DNA from: Microbacterium sp. lyk4-40-TSB-66
Lineage (GTDB): Bacteria; Actinomycetota; Actinomycetes; Actinomycetales; Microbacteriaceae
Reading direction: 5' to 3'
NCBI RefSeq assembly: GCF_030209475.1
Contig: NZ_JARVRW010000004.1
Span: 413,021-477,020, forward strand
Length of the DNA: 64,000 nt
Part shown: piece after piece, positions 43,806 through 53,497 of the stretch
Position numbering within the stretch: position 1 is the stretch's first letter
Layout: the number at the start of each line of letters is the position of its first letter
Translations under genes and position numbers: made by a program
The notes under the pieces: generated by a model
Told to the model about the DNA's origin: nothing
What the model saw: the letters and a program-made list of their open reading frames with translations, nothing else
Databases searched by the model: none

Positions 43806-44687
43806 GTGGCGAGAACAGGCACGCGGCGTCGCCGCACGACCCGCTCGCAGGTGCTCCGTCGTCGCCGCATCGTCTTCGGCATCGTCGCTGCCGGTCTGAT
43901 CGCCCTCGTGGTGCTCGCCGTCGTCCCCCTGGTATCGCTGACCTCCGCGTGGAACGCGGCGTGGAACACCGAGGCGCGGCGTGACGCCGTCGACCTCACC
44001 GGCTTCGATCCCGGGACGCTCATCGGCGACGACGATTTCTACGACGGCGACGCGATGTCCGCCGACGACATCCAGCGGTTCCTCGACGAGCAGGTCGGCC
44101 GGTGCGCGACCGACTCCTGCCTCGCGCGTCTGCGGATGCCGGTCGAGGGTCGCGATCCGGTCGTGTCGAGCTCCACGGGCGAAACCGTCTGCGAGGGCTT
44201 CGAAGGCGGCGACCTGAGCGCAGCGGAGGTCATCGACCGCGTCCAGCGGGCGTGCGGGATCTCGGCGAAGGTGTTGTTGGTCACCCTGCAGAAAGAGCAG
44301 AGTCTCATCTCGGGTCGCACCGCGCGCGCCCCCACCGAGCGACAGCTCGGCGCGGCCATGGGCGCGCGCTGCCCCGACGACGCGGCGTGCGACCCCGGCG
44401 CGGCGGGCTTCGCCGACCAGGTCGCCCAGGGGGCGACCGACCTGAAGTCCTACAGCGCCTCCGACTTCATGCGCCAACCGGGGACCCACTACATCGCGTA
44501 CTCGCCCGACCCGGCGTGCGGCGGCACCGACGTGACGATCACCAACGAGGCGACGGCCGCCCTGTACAACTACACGCCTTATCAACCGAACCCCGCCGCC
44601 CTCGCCGCGCGCTGGGGGACCGGCGACGACTGCTCCGCGTACGGCAATCGCAACTTCGCCCTGTACTGGGCACTCTGGTTCGCCTGA
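43806..44687 (+). CDS. Secreted lysozyme-like protein ('hemagglutinin'-type family)
   Basis: 293-residue protein with a basic N-terminus and a membrane helix or signal anchor (about 21-43). The ectodomain contains LVTLQKEQSLISG, with Glu164 in the place occupied by the catalytic Glu in lytic-transglycosylase folds, and later the family marker ALYNYTPYQPNPAALAARWG followed by CSAYGNRNF. At least six Cys suggest disulfides. Relatives in Microbacteriaceae are often called hemagglutinin, but a murein-binding or cleaving role fits better; this is inference. GTG at 43806 preceded by GGAGG. Confidence 0.65.
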   Translation: MARTGTRRRRTTRSQVLRRRRIVFGIVAAGLIALVVLAVVPLVSLTSAWNAAWNTEARRDAVDLTGFDPGTLIGDDDFYDGDAMSADDIQRFLDEQVGRCATDSCLARLRMPVEGRDPVVSSSTGETVCEGFEGGDLSAAEVIDRVQRACGISAKVLLVTLQKEQSLISGRTARAPTERQLGAAMGARCPDDAACDPGAAGFADQVAQGATDLKSYSASDFMRQPGTHYIAYSPDPACGGTDVTITNEATAALYNYTPYQPNPAALAARWGTGDDCSAYGNRNFALYWALWFA

Positions 44688-44702
44688 CCCCGAATCACAG
44701 TG

Positions 44703-44731
44703 TTGTGATTTCGTTATGCGCGGGCGATAAT
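44703..44731 (+). promoter_or_regulatory. Promoter of the DUF3145 gene
   Basis: TTGTGA (44703-44708) and GATAAT (44726-44731) with a 17-nt spacer, close to the vegetative sigma-factor consensus, and 73 nt upstream of the start codon. Confidence 0.65.
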
Positions 44732-44804
44732 GGCCGGACAACCGAACACTCGCCACACTCCGTCCCAGGTCGTAGGGGAAGACGTACCTGACGAAGGAGA
44801 GACC

Positions 44805-45308
44805 ATGGCGATCACGTCTTCGCGCGGAGTGATCCTGATCCACTCCGCGCCCCGCGCGTTGTGCCCCCACCTCGAGTGGGCGGTAGGACGCGCTCTCGGC
44901 CGCGCCGTCAACTTCGACTGGGCCGACCAGCCCGTGCTCGTGGGCAGTCGCCGCGCGGAGTTCTACTGGGAGGGTCCGGTGGGCTCCGGCGCCGCGCTCG
45001 CGAGCGCGATCCGCGGGTGGGAGCACCTGCGCTTCGAGGTGAGCGAGGATCCCACCCCCCGCAGCGACGGCGGACGCTGGATGCACACGCCGGGTCTCGG
45101 CATCCACTACGCCCAGACCGACGCGGCGGGCAATGTCGTCATCGGCGAGGATCGCGTGCGCTACGCGATGGAGGTCGCCGCGGGCGACCTGTTCGAGCTG
45201 CAGCGCGAGCTCGACATCGCCCTCGGCTCCGCGTGGGACGAAGAGCTGGAGCCCTTCCGTCACGCGGGAGACGATCAGCAGATCGTCTGGCTCCACAAGG
45301 TGGGCTGA
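44805..45308 (+). CDS. DUF3145 family protein
   Basis: 167-residue cytoplasmic protein of the actinobacterial DUF3145 family, recognised by the opening GVILIHSAPRALCPHLEWAVGR and by FDWADQPV, followed by an all-beta/alpha core. It has no catalytic motif I recognise. ATG at 44805 is preceded by AAGGAGA, a strong ribosome binding site, and by a near-consensus promoter. Its position next to fabF is conserved in related genera, but the link to fatty-acid synthesis is unproven. A strong terminator follows. Confidence 0.82.
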   Translation: MAITSSRGVILIHSAPRALCPHLEWAVGRALGRAVNFDWADQPVLVGSRRAEFYWEGPVGSGAALASAIRGWEHLRFEVSEDPTPRSDGGRWMHTPGLGIHYAQTDAAGNVVIGEDRVRYAMEVAAGDLFELQRELDIALGSAWDEELEPFRHAGDDQQIVWLHKVG

Positions 45309-45401
45309 GCTCCGCCCCAGGACGTCGGCGGGGAGGCGCCACTACCGGAGGTCGGTGAACACACCTGGCACCGAGACCGCGTATCCCCGGCCCGGCACGA
45401 C

Positions 45402-45452
45402 GAACGCCCCCTGGCATCCCCGATCTTCGTCGGGGGGTGCCCGGGGGCGTTC
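45402..45452. terminator. Bidirectional terminator between DUF3145 and fabF
   Basis: Arms GAACGCCCCC (45402-45411) and GGGGGCGTTC (45443-45452) pair perfectly; the interior is itself partly complementary (GGCATCCCCG against CGGGGGGTGCC), producing a long stem. It lies between two convergent genes. Confidence 0.85.
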
Positions 45453-45503
45453 TCATGCCTGCCGTGTGGGGCGCTCCGTCGTGTCGACGTTCCGAGTTTC
45501 CAT

Positions 45504-45538
45504 GACACCCGGGCGACGCGGAGGCGCATCCGGGTGTC
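45504..45538 (-). terminator. Second hairpin facing fabF
   Basis: GACACCCG (45504-45511) and CGGGTGTC (45531-45538), an 8-bp stem with a 19-nt loop, 36 nt after the fabF stop. It probably adds a termination signal for the fatty-acid operon. Confidence 0.5.
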
Positions 45539-45574
45539 GTGGACACTCACCGCGCGCGAGCGCGCCGGCGGGCG

Positions 45575-46813
45575 TCAGACCGAGGCGATCGCGACGACGG
45601 CGTTGTGTCCGCCGAAGCCGAAGGAGTTGCTGATGGCGAGCTGGTCGCCGGCACCGAGCTCGACGGGCGTACCCGACAGCGCGAACGGGACCTCGGGGTC
45701 CTGCTCGGTGAGGTTGATCGTCGGCGGGGCCACGCGGTCCTGCAGCGCCAGCACCGTGAAGATCGCCTCCAGCGCACCGGTGCCGCCGAGAAGGTGACCG
45801 GTCGAGGCCTTGGTGGCTGAGACGGGGATCTCGTCGATCCGATCGCCGAAGACCGTGTGCAGCGCCCGGTACTCGTTCGGGTCGCCCACGGGGGTCGAGG
45901 TGGCGTGCGCGTTGATGTGCGTGACGTCGTCGGCCGATGCCCCGGCCATCTCGAGCGCCAGGCGCACGGCGCGGGCCGCACCCGTGCCCTCGGGGTCGTT
46001 GGCGGTGATGTGGTACGAGTCGGCCGTGACGCCGCCTCCCACGATCGACGCGTAGATCTTGGCACCGCGCGCCTTCGCGTGCTCCTCGGTCTCGAGGATC
46101 AGCACGCCGGCGCCCTCGCCCATGACGAAACCGTCGCGGTCGATGCTGGCCGGACGCGAAGCCGTCTCGGGCGAGTCGTTGCGCTTGGACAACGCCTGCA
46201 TCGACGAGAACGACGCGATGGTGATCGGGTGGATGGCCGATTCGGTGCCGCCGGCGATCACGACGTCGGCGAGACCGTCACGGATGTGCTGCACGGCGTT
46301 GACGATCGACTCGGTGCTCGACGCGCACGCCGAGGCGACCGTGCGGGCGAACGCACGGGCGTTGAAGTGCAGCGACAGGTTGCCCGCCGCGGCATTGGGC
46401 ATGAGCATGGGCACCGTCATCGGCATGACGCGACGCGGGCCCTTCTCGCGCAGGGTGTCCCAGGCGTCGAGCAGCGTCCAGACGCCTCCGATGCCCGTGG
46501 CGAAGTCGACGCCCAGGCGGTCGGGGTCGATGTCGGGGGCGCCGGCGTCTTCCCACGCCTCCTTGGCCGCGACGATCGCGAGCTGGGACGAGGGGTCGAG
46601 GCGCTTGGCGACCGGACGATCGAGGACCGTCTCCGGACGCACGAGGGCCTCGGCGGCGAAGGTGACGGGCAGGTTGTACTTCTCGACCCACTCGTGCTCG
46701 AGGGTGCGCGCGCCGGAGGTGCCGGCGAGCAGCGCCGACCAGCTCTCGGGGGCGGTGCCGCCGATGGGCGAGGTGGCACCGATACCGGTGACGACGATGC
46801 GGGGTGTGCTCAT
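45575..46813 (-). CDS. fabF: 3-oxoacyl-ACP synthase II (FabF)
   Basis: Elongating condensing enzyme of type II fatty-acid synthesis. The 412-residue protein has the Cys-His-His active site: Cys163 in ASACASS, His in NAHATSTPVGDP and His in GHLLGGTGALE, plus the C-terminal SFGFGGHNAV. Last gene of the aceE-fasR-fabD-fabH-acpP-fabF run; 68 bp after acpP. Confidence 0.97.
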   Translation of the reverse strand: MSTPRIVVTGIGATSPIGGTAPESWSALLAGTSGARTLEHEWVEKYNLPVTFAAEALVRPETVLDRPVAKRLDPSSQLAIVAAKEAWEDAGAPDIDPDRLGVDFATGIGGVWTLLDAWDTLREKGPRRVMPMTVPMLMPNAAAGNLSLHFNARAFARTVASACASSTESIVNAVQHIRDGLADVVIAGGTESAIHPITIASFSSMQALSKRNDSPETASRPASIDRDGFVMGEGAGVLILETEEHAKARGAKIYASIVGGGVTADSYHITANDPEGTGAARAVRLALEMAGASADDVTHINAHATSTPVGDPNEYRALHTVFGDRIDEIPVSATKASTGHLLGGTGALEAIFTVLALQDRVAPPTINLTEQDPEVPFALSGTPVELGAGDQLAISNSFGFGGHNAVVAIASV

Positions 46814-46881
46814 GAGCGAAGAATCCTTGGTGCGGCCGACGGGTCGTGACCGGTGGGGGCCGGAGCCCCCACCGGGAGGTG

Positions 46882-47130
46882 TCAGGACTGGTTCGACGTG
46901 ATGAAGGTCACGGCGTCGCCGACGGTCTTGAGGTTCTTGACCTCGTCGTCGGGAATGGTGACGCCGAACTTCTCCTCGGCGTTGACGACGATCGTCATCA
47001 TCGAGATCGAGTCGATGTCGAGGTCGTCGGTGAACGACTTCTCGAGGGCCACCTCGTCGGCCGAGATGCCGGTCTCGTCGGTGATGAGCTCGGCAAGGCC
47101 GGCGAGAACCTCGTCGTTGGTGAATGCCAT
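46882..47130 (-). CDS. acpP: Acyl carrier protein
   Basis: 82-residue acidic carrier protein. The 4'-phosphopantetheine attachment Ser41 lies in DLDIDSISMM; the usual AcpP motif is DSLD or DSLS, with Ile here instead of Leu, an acceptable change. Helix II (about 37-50) carries acidic residues for FabD/FabH/FabF recognition. ATG at 47130 is preceded by AGGAGACAT on the coding strand. Position between fabH and fabF is conserved in Actinomycetota. Confidence 0.96.
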   Translation of the reverse strand: MAFTNDEVLAGLAELITDETGISADEVALEKSFTDDLDIDSISMMTIVVNAEEKFGVTIPDDEVKNLKTVGDAVTFITSNQS

Positions 47131-47199
47131 GATGTCTCCTGTTTTTCTCGGGGTGGGCCCGAACGAGCCCGGATCAGTTTAGGGTTCGACGACCGTGCG

Positions 47200-48204
47200 T
47201 CAGGGGAGGACGACGACCTGCGCGCCGAACACGAGTCCGGCGCCGAAGCCGATCTGCAGCGCGAGTCCGCCGCTGAGCTCGGGGTGCTCCTCGAGCAGAC
47301 GGTGGGTGGCGAGCGGGATGGATGCCGCCGAGGTGTTGCCCGTGGTCTCGATGTCGCGGCCGATGACGACCGTCTCGGGCAGGCCGAGCTGCTTGGCGAA
47401 CTCGTCGATGATGCGCATGTTCGCCTGGTGCGGCACGAACGCGGCGAGGTCGGCGGGCTCGATGCCCGCGGCCTCGATCGCCTGACGGGCGACCTTCACC
47501 ATCTCCCAGACGGCCCAGCGGAAGACGGTGGGCCCCTCCTGGCGCAGGGTGGGCCATGCGGCGTTGCCGTCGCGGAAGTCGGTGAGCGTGGCGTTCATGC
47601 CCACGGCATCCGCCTTCGACCCGTCGGATCCCCAGACCGTGGGGCCGATGCCGGGGGTGTCGCTCGGGCCGACGACGACGGCGCCCGCGCCGTCGCCGAG
47701 CAGGAACGAGATGCTCCGATCGGTGGGGTCGACGATGTCGCTGAGCTTTTCGGCGCCGACCACGACGACGTGCTTCGCCAGGCCCGCGCGCACCAACGCA
47801 TCGGCCTGACCGACGCCGTAGGCGAAGCCCGCGCAGGCGGCGTTGACGTCATAGGCGGCAGCGGGGTTCGCCCCGATGCGGTCGGCGACGATGGCAGACG
47901 CCGACGGGGTCTGCTTGGGGTTGCTGATGGTCGCCACGATCACGGCGTCGATGTCGGCGGGCGCGACGCCCGACTTCTCGACGGCCTCGCGAGCGGCTTC
48001 GGTGGCCAGGTCGACGGCATCCGTCTCTTTGTTCGCCCGCACGCGGGTCACGATGCCGGTGCGCTGGCGGATCCACTCGTCGCTGGAGTCGATCGGGCCG
48101 ACGAGATCGTCGTTGGGCACGAAGTTCTCGCCCCGGGCGGCGCCGTACGAGTAGATGCGCGTGTGCGCGGGACCCTGCAGCTGACGGAGGGTGGGGGTGC
48201 TCAT
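47200..48204 (-). CDS. fabH: 3-oxoacyl-ACP synthase III (housekeeping FabH)
   Basis: Initiating condensing enzyme that joins malonyl-ACP to short acyl-CoA primers (branched-chain in actinobacteria). 334 residues; active-site Cys124 in AACAGFAYG, His in VPHQANMR and Asn in ETTGNTSAAS. ATG at 48204 overlaps the fabD stop by 4 nt. The window contains a second, divergent KAS III-like enzyme at 33512-34516. Confidence 0.96.
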   Translation of the reverse strand: MSTPTLRQLQGPAHTRIYSYGAARGENFVPNDDLVGPIDSSDEWIRQRTGIVTRVRANKETDAVDLATEAAREAVEKSGVAPADIDAVIVATISNPKQTPSASAIVADRIGANPAAAYDVNAACAGFAYGVGQADALVRAGLAKHVVVVGAEKLSDIVDPTDRSISFLLGDGAGAVVVGPSDTPGIGPTVWGSDGSKADAVGMNATLTDFRDGNAAWPTLRQEGPTVFRWAVWEMVKVARQAIEAAGIEPADLAAFVPHQANMRIIDEFAKQLGLPETVVIGRDIETTGNTSAASIPLATHRLLEEHPELSGGLALQIGFGAGLVFGAQVVVLP

Positions 48205-49121
48205 GCCTGGTCTTCCTTCAAGAGTGAGACGGCCGCGTCGAGGTCGTCGGGGGTCTTGACCGCCACGGTGGGCGTGCCGCGCAGCGCGCGCTTGGCGAGC
48301 CCGGTCAGCGCTCCCGCGGGGGAGAGTTCGATGATGCCGGTCACACCGTGCTCGGCGAACGAGGCCATGCAGCGGTCCCAGCGCACGGGGGAGGCGACCT
48401 GCGCGACCACCAGGTCGAGCGCGCGGCGGCCGTCGGCGACGACGGAGCCGTCGGAGTTCGTCCACAGCGTCGTCGCCGGGTCGGACACCGAGACGTCGGC
48501 GGCCGCGGTGCGAAGGGCCTCGACCGCGGGCTCCATGAAGCGGGTGTGGAAGGCGCCGGCCACCTGGAGCGCGATGACGCGCGCACCGCGCGGCGCCTCG
48601 GCCGCGAGCTCGGCGAGGGCGGGCTTCTCACCCGCGGCGACGATCTGGCCGCCGCCGTTGTAGTTGGCGGGAGTGAGGCCGAGGGTCTCGAGCCGCTCGA
48701 GCACGGCGGTCTCGTCTCCGCCGACGACGGCGCTCATGCCCGTCTCGACAGACGCTGCGGCATCGGCCATCGCGCGACCGCGCAGGCCCACGAGGCGCAG
48801 CGCGTCGGCGTCGCTGAGGACACCGGATGCCGCCAGCGCGGCGATCTCGCCGACGGAGTGACCCGCGACGCCCGCGACGGGCGTGCCGCCGCGCTCGGTG
48901 AGGGCGGCCCACGACACCAGGCTCGCCGCCACGATGAGCGGCTGAGCGACGGCCGTGTCACGGATCTGGTCGGCGTCCCACTCGGTGCCGGCGGCGATCA
49001 GGTCGACACCCGACTGCTCGGAGAAGGCCTCGAGGCGCTCACGTACTCCGTCGAGTTCGAGCCACGGGGTGAGGAATCCGGGGGTCTGCGAACCCTGTCC
49101 CGGGAAGACGGCGATGATCAC
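48201..49121 (-). CDS. fabD: Malonyl-CoA:ACP transacylase (FabD)
   Basis: Transfers malonyl groups to AcpP. 306 residues; the N-terminal FPGQGSQ, the nucleophile Ser89 in GHSVGE, and the catalytic His in GAFHTRFM are visible. GTG start at 49121 with CAGGAT 6 nt upstream, which may be a -10 element for a leaderless message or an extra promoter inside the run. Follows fasR by 82 bp. Confidence 0.95.
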   Translation of the reverse strand: MIIAVFPGQGSQTPGFLTPWLELDGVRERLEAFSEQSGVDLIAAGTEWDADQIRDTAVAQPLIVAASLVSWAALTERGGTPVAGVAGHSVGEIAALAASGVLSDADALRLVGLRGRAMADAAASVETGMSAVVGGDETAVLERLETLGLTPANYNGGGQIVAAGEKPALAELAAEAPRGARVIALQVAGAFHTRFMEPAVEALRTAAADVSVSDPATTLWTNSDGSVVADGRRALDLVVAQVASPVRWDRCMASFAEHGVTGIIELSPAGALTGLAKRALRGTPTVAVKTPDDLDAAVSLLKEDQA

Positions 49122-49203
49122 GATCCCATCCTGACAGGGATCGCGCGACCGCTTCTGGAGATATCGACACAGATATGCGGCGTGTCTTTGTGCGTGCCGT
49201 GCA

Positions 49204-50502
49204 TCACCGCGGCTGCGACGGCCGCCGTTTGCCGGTACCGCGGCGCCGCGTAGCGTCGGTGCCGATCGATCCGAGGATCAGCGCCGTCTGCAGGATCAGC
49301 GCCTCGCGCGGGCCCGTGGCATCCCATCCGATGACCTCCGAGACGCGCTTGAGGCGGTACCGCACGGTGTTGGGGTGAACGTAGAGCTCGCGGGCCGTGG
49401 CCTCGAGCGACCGGCCGTTGTCGAGATAGCTCCATAGCGTCGCGACGAGATCGGCACTGTGCGCGTGCAGTGGACGGTACACGCGGTCGACGAGCGTCTG
49501 CTTCGCCACCGCGTCACCCGCCAGGGCACGCTCGGGCAGCAGGTCGTCGGCCTCCACGGGCCGCGGCGCGTGCCTCCACGCGCGGGCGACCGCGAAGCCC
49601 GCGAGCGCCGCGCGGGCGCTCTGGCCGGCGTCGACGAGAGCGGGGACGGCGGGGCCCAGCACGAGGTGACCCGTCCCGAAGCTGGGCTCGAGCCGCTTCG
49701 CGATATCGGTGAACGGCAGCTCGGTGACCTCGGCGCCGCTGCGGGCGGGGAGGTCGGCGCGACCGAGCACGAGTACGAGACGCAGCCCCTGCACCCCGAT
49801 GAGCACGTCGACGCCGAGCTTGCGCGCGGTACGGCGCACCTGATCGACGTCGAGCTGCGGGGGAGTCGTCCCCACGAGCACCGAGACTTCGCCGTGACCG
49901 TGCCACCCGAGGGCCGCGATACGGCTGGGGAGTTCGTCGTCGGCCTCACCCGTGAGGATGGAGTCGACGACGAGAGCCTCGAGGCGTGCGTCCCAGAGAC
50001 CCCGCGCCTCGGCGGCGCGTGCGTAGACGTCGGCGGCGGCGAACGCCACTTCGCGCGAGTACGACAGCATCGCCTCGCGTACCTTCTCGCTCCGGCCCGC
50101 AACCCGCTCCTCCATCACCTCGACGGTGACGCGCACGAGCTGCAGCGTCTGGGTCAGGCTGACACTGCGCAGCAGCTCACGAGGGGCGGCGGCGAAGATG
50201 TCGGCCGCGATGGCGGGAGTGGATGCCGGTTCCTCGAACCACTGCAGGAACGAGGTGATGCCGGCCTGTGCCACGAGCCCGACGGCGGAGCGCCGCGCCG
50301 GTGGCATCTCGGCGTACCAGGGGAGCGTCTCTTCGAGGCGCTGGATCGTGGCGGTGGCGAGATCGCCCGAGATCCGTCGCAGCCACGCGAGGGTCTCGGC
50401 CTTCTCGACGGCCGCCTCAGCGCGTACGTCCGGGCCCGAAGACCGGTCGGACCCGGCCCCGCCCGAAGAGGGGGAACCGGGTCCGACGGTGGAGTCCGTC
50501 AC
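49204..50502 (-). CDS. fasR: PucR/CdaR-type regulator, FasR-like activator of fatty-acid synthesis
   Basis: 432-residue regulator with an N-terminal helical region, a GGDEF-like middle (about 180-290) and the C-terminal PucR helix-turn-helix (ARELYVHPNTVRYRLKRVSEVIGW, about 385-410). In Streptomyces FasR lies directly before fabD-fabH-acpP-fabF and activates them. The same order here supports that role. GTG at 50502 starts 5 nt after the aceE stop, so read-through from aceE is likely. The Lys/Arg-rich tail suggests extra DNA contact. Confidence 0.85.
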   Translation of the reverse strand: MTDSTVGPGSPSSGGAGSDRSSGPDVRAEAAVEKAETLAWLRRISGDLATATIQRLEETLPWYAEMPPARRSAVGLVAQAGITSFLQWFEEPASTPAIAADIFAAAPRELLRSVSLTQTLQLVRVTVEVMEERVAGRSEKVREAMLSYSREVAFAAADVYARAAEARGLWDARLEALVVDSILTGEADDELPSRIAALGWHGHGEVSVLVGTTPPQLDVDQVRRTARKLGVDVLIGVQGLRLVLVLGRADLPARSGAEVTELPFTDIAKRLEPSFGTGHLVLGPAVPALVDAGQSARAALAGFAVARAWRHAPRPVEADDLLPERALAGDAVAKQTLVDRVYRPLHAHSADLVATLWSYLDNGRSLEATARELYVHPNTVRYRLKRVSEVIGWDATGPREALILQTALILGSIGTDATRRRGTGKRRPSQPR

Positions 50503-50507
50503 GTGGA

Positions 50508-53234
50508 TCAGGCCTCGCCACCCGCGTTGCCGCTGGTGCCGGCGTTGACGTCGTGCAGGCGGTACTTCTCGATCGCCTGTCCGACCACGGCACGGTCGAC
50601 CTTGCCCTCTTCGGCCAGCGCCTGCAGGGCGCGGACCGCGAGCGAGGGACCGTCGATCTTGAAGAAGCGACGAGCGGCGGCACGGGTGTCGGAGAAGCCG
50701 AAGCCGTCGGCGCCGAGCGTCCAGTAGTTCTGCGGAACCCACTGGCGGATCTGGTCCTGGACCGCGTGCATCCAGTCGCTGACGGCTACGACGGGGCCGT
50801 CGGCTTCCTTCAGCTTGTCGGTGAGGTAGGCCACGCGCGGCTCTTCCTCGGGGTGGAGGAAGTTGTGCTCGTCGGCGGCGAGACCGTCGCGACGCAGCTC
50901 GGTCCACGAGGTGACCGACCACACGTCGGCGACGACGCCCCAGTCGTCCTTCAGCAAACGCTGCGCCTCGAACGCCCACGGCACACCGACGCCCGAAGCG
51001 AGCAGCTGCGTGCGCGGGCCGTCGCCCTGACCGGAGGAGATGTGGTGGATGCCGCGGACGATGCCGTCGACGTCGACCCCCTCGGGCTCGGCCGGCTGCA
51101 CGTACGGCTCGTTGTAGACCGTCATGTAGTACATGACGTTGGGGTCGGGGTGGTTGCCGCCGTACATGCGCTCGATGCCCGAACGCACGATGTGCGAGAT
51201 CTCGTACCCGTAGGCCGGGTCGTACGACACGGTCGCCGGGTTCGTGGACGCCAGCAGCTGCGAATGGCCGTCGGCGTGCTGCAGACCCTCACCCGTCAGG
51301 GTGGTGCGACCGGCGGTGGCGCCGATGATGAAGCCGCGTGCCATCTGGTCGCCGGCCGCCCACTGCGCGTCGCCCGTGCGCTGGAAGCCGAACATCGAGT
51401 AGAAGACGTAGACCGGGATCAGCGGCTCGCCGTGCGTCGAATACGCCGTACCGGCCGCGGTGAACGCCGCGAGGGCACCGGCCTCGTTGATGCCGACGTG
51501 GATGATCTGCCCCTGCGGGCTCTCCTTGTAGGCCAGCAGCAACTCGCGGTCGACCGAGGTGTAGTGCTGCCCCTTGGGGTTGTAGATCTTCGCCGTGGGG
51601 AAGTACGCGTCCATACCGAAGGTGCGCGCCTCGTCGGGGATGATCGGCACGATGCGGTGACCGAAGTCCTTGACCCGCAGCAGATCCTTCAGCAGACGCA
51701 CGAACGCCATGGTCGTGGCGATCTCCTGCGTGCCCGACCCCTTCTTGGGCAGCGCGTACGCGGCATCCCCGGGGAGTTCGAGACCGACGTGGGTGGTGCG
51801 ACGCTCGGGCAGGAACCCGCCGAGCGAGCGACGACGCTCCAGCATGTACTGGATCGTCTCGTCCTTTTCGCCGGGGGTGTAGTACGGCGGCTGGTACGGG
51901 TTCTCTTCGAGCTGCGCATCGGTGACGGGGATGTCCATCGCGTCGCGGAACGACTTGAGGTCGTCGAGCGTCAGCTTCTTCATCTGGTGCGTGGCATTGC
52001 GACCCTCGAAGTGGGGACCGAGGCCGTAGCCCTTGATCGTCTTGGCGAGGATGACCGTGGGCTGGCCCTTGTGCTCGGCCGCCGCCTTGAACGCCGCGTA
52101 GACCTTACGGTAGTCGTGGCCGCCGCGCTTGAGGCCCCAGACCTGCTCGTCGGTGTAGTCCTTGACGAGTTCGAGGGCACGGGGGTCGCGACCGAAGAAG
52201 TTCTCGCGGACGTAGGCGCCGTTCTCGGCCTTGTACGTCTGGTAGTCGCCGTCGGGCGTGGTGTTCATCAGGTTGAGCAGCGCACCCTCGGTGTCGCGGG
52301 CGAGCAGGTCGTCCCACTCGCGGCCCCAGACGACCTTGATGACGTTCCAGCCGGCGCCGCGGAAGAAGCTCTCGAGCTCCTGGATGATCTTGCCGTTACC
52401 GCGGACGGGACCGTCGAGTCGCTGGAGGTTGCAGTTGATGATGAAGTTGAGGTTGTCGAGACCCTCGTTGGCCGCGACCTGCAGCTGCCCGCGGCTCTCG
52501 ACCTCGTCCATCTCGCCATCGCCGAGGTAGGCCCACACCTGCGAGTCGCCGACGTCTTTGATGCCGCGGTTGGCCAGGTACTTGTTCGACATCGCCTGGT
52601 AGATCGCGTTGATCGGACCGAGACCCATCGACACCGTCGGGAACTGCCAGAACTCCGGCATGAGACGGGGGTGCGGGTACGAAGGGATGCCGTTGGGGGC
52701 GGCGGACTTCTCCTGGCGGAAGCCGTCGAGCTGCGCCTCGGTGAGACGACCCTCGAGGTACGCACGGGCGTAGGCGCCGGGGGAGGCGTGGCCCTGGATG
52801 AAGATCTGGTCGCCACCCGAGGGGTCGTCGAGGCCGCGGAAGAAGTGGTTGAAACCGACTTCGTAGAGGGCGGCCGACGAGGCGTAGGTCGAGATGTGGC
52901 CGCCGACGCCGATGCCGGGGCGCTGCGCGCGGTGCACGGTGACCGCGGCGTTCCAGCGGATCCACTTGCGGTAGCGCCGCTCGAGTTCCTCGTCACCCGG
53001 GAACTCGGGCTCGTTCTTCTGCGAGATGGTGTTGATGTAGTCGGTGGTGGGAACCATCGGCACGTTGAGGTGCAGTTCCTTCGAGCCCTTGAGCAGGCTC
53101 AGCATGATCTCGCGCGCACGGGCCGGGCCCTTGGCCTGGACCAGCTGGCGCAGGGATTCCTGCCACTCCCCGGTCTCTTCCGGGTCGCTGTCCTGCGGCC
53201 CCTGCGAATACGGATCCTGGTCGTGAACAGTCAC
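50508..53234 (-). CDS. aceE: Pyruvate dehydrogenase E1 component (homodimeric)
   Basis: Decarboxylates pyruvate and, with E2 and E3, makes acetyl-CoA. The 908-residue length is that of homodimeric AceE, and the thiamine-diphosphate motif [14 protein letters not shown]...NFIINCN is visible, as is [21 protein letters not shown] near the N-terminus. GTG at 53234 is chosen because it is preceded by GAAAGG; longer frames add unrelated residues. E2 and E3 genes are not nearby. It heads a run that continues into fasR and the fab genes, so acetyl-CoA supply and use may be co-regulated. Confidence 0.95.
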   Translation of the reverse strand: MTVHDQDPYSQGPQDSDPEETGEWQESLRQLVQAKGPARAREIMLSLLKGSKELHLNVPMVPTTDYINTISQKNEPEFPGDEELERRYRKWIRWNAAVTVHRAQRPGIGVGGHISTYASSAALYEVGFNHFFRGLDDPSGGDQIFIQGHASPGAYARAYLEGRLTEAQLDGFRQEKSAAPNGIPSYPHPRLMPEFWQFPTVSMGLGPINAIYQAMSNKYLANRGIKDVGDSQVWAYLGDGEMDEVESRGQLQVAANEGLDNLNFIINCNLQRLDGPVRGNGKIIQELESFFRGAGWNVIKVVWGREWDDLLARDTEGALLNLMNTTPDGDYQTYKAENGAYVRENFFGRDPRALELVKDYTDEQVWGLKRGGHDYRKVYAAFKAAAEHKGQPTVILAKTIKGYGLGPHFEGRNATHQMKKLTLDDLKSFRDAMDIPVTDAQLEENPYQPPYYTPGEKDETIQYMLERRRSLGGFLPERRTTHVGLELPGDAAYALPKKGSGTQEIATTMAFVRLLKDLLRVKDFGHRIVPIIPDEARTFGMDAYFPTAKIYNPKGQHYTSVDRELLLAYKESPQGQIIHVGINEAGALAAFTAAGTAYSTHGEPLIPVYVFYSMFGFQRTGDAQWAAGDQMARGFIIGATAGRTTLTGEGLQHADGHSQLLASTNPATVSYDPAYGYEISHIVRSGIERMYGGNHPDPNVMYYMTVYNEPYVQPAEPEGVDVDGIVRGIHHISSGQGDGPRTQLLASGVGVPWAFEAQRLLKDDWGVVADVWSVTSWTELRRDGLAADEHNFLHPEEEPRVAYLTDKLKEADGPVVAVSDWMHAVQDQIRQWVPQNYWTLGADGFGFSDTRAAARRFFKIDGPSLAVRALQALAEEGKVDRAVVGQAIEKYRLHDVNAGTSGNAGGEA

Positions 53235-53485
53235 GGAAGACCTTTCGTCGTCTGGCAGGTCATGCCAGAGAATCGCCATACGAGTGCGGCAACCCTTGTC
53301 TGCTCCGCACAATCAACCAGAGTCCACCCTAGCGAGTCGGGACCGCCTCGGATGCGCGCCGCCGACACGCCCCGCCCGGTGGTCGCAGCGACTGTTCGAC
53401 GTCGAGACGTCTGCGGCATCCGTGTGCCGCCTATGAAGGATGCCGGGTCCTGCCGCACGGGCGCGGGAGCCGCGCGTCGCGGGTC

Positions 53486-53491
53486 TAGCCT
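53486..53491 (+). promoter_or_regulatory. Candidate leaderless -10 of the DUF1345 gene
   Basis: TAGCCT ends 6 nt before the GTG at 53498 and no ribosome binding site intervenes. The 263-bp divergent region 53235-53497 otherwise shows no gene. Confidence 0.4.
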
Positions 53492-53497
53492 GAGCGC

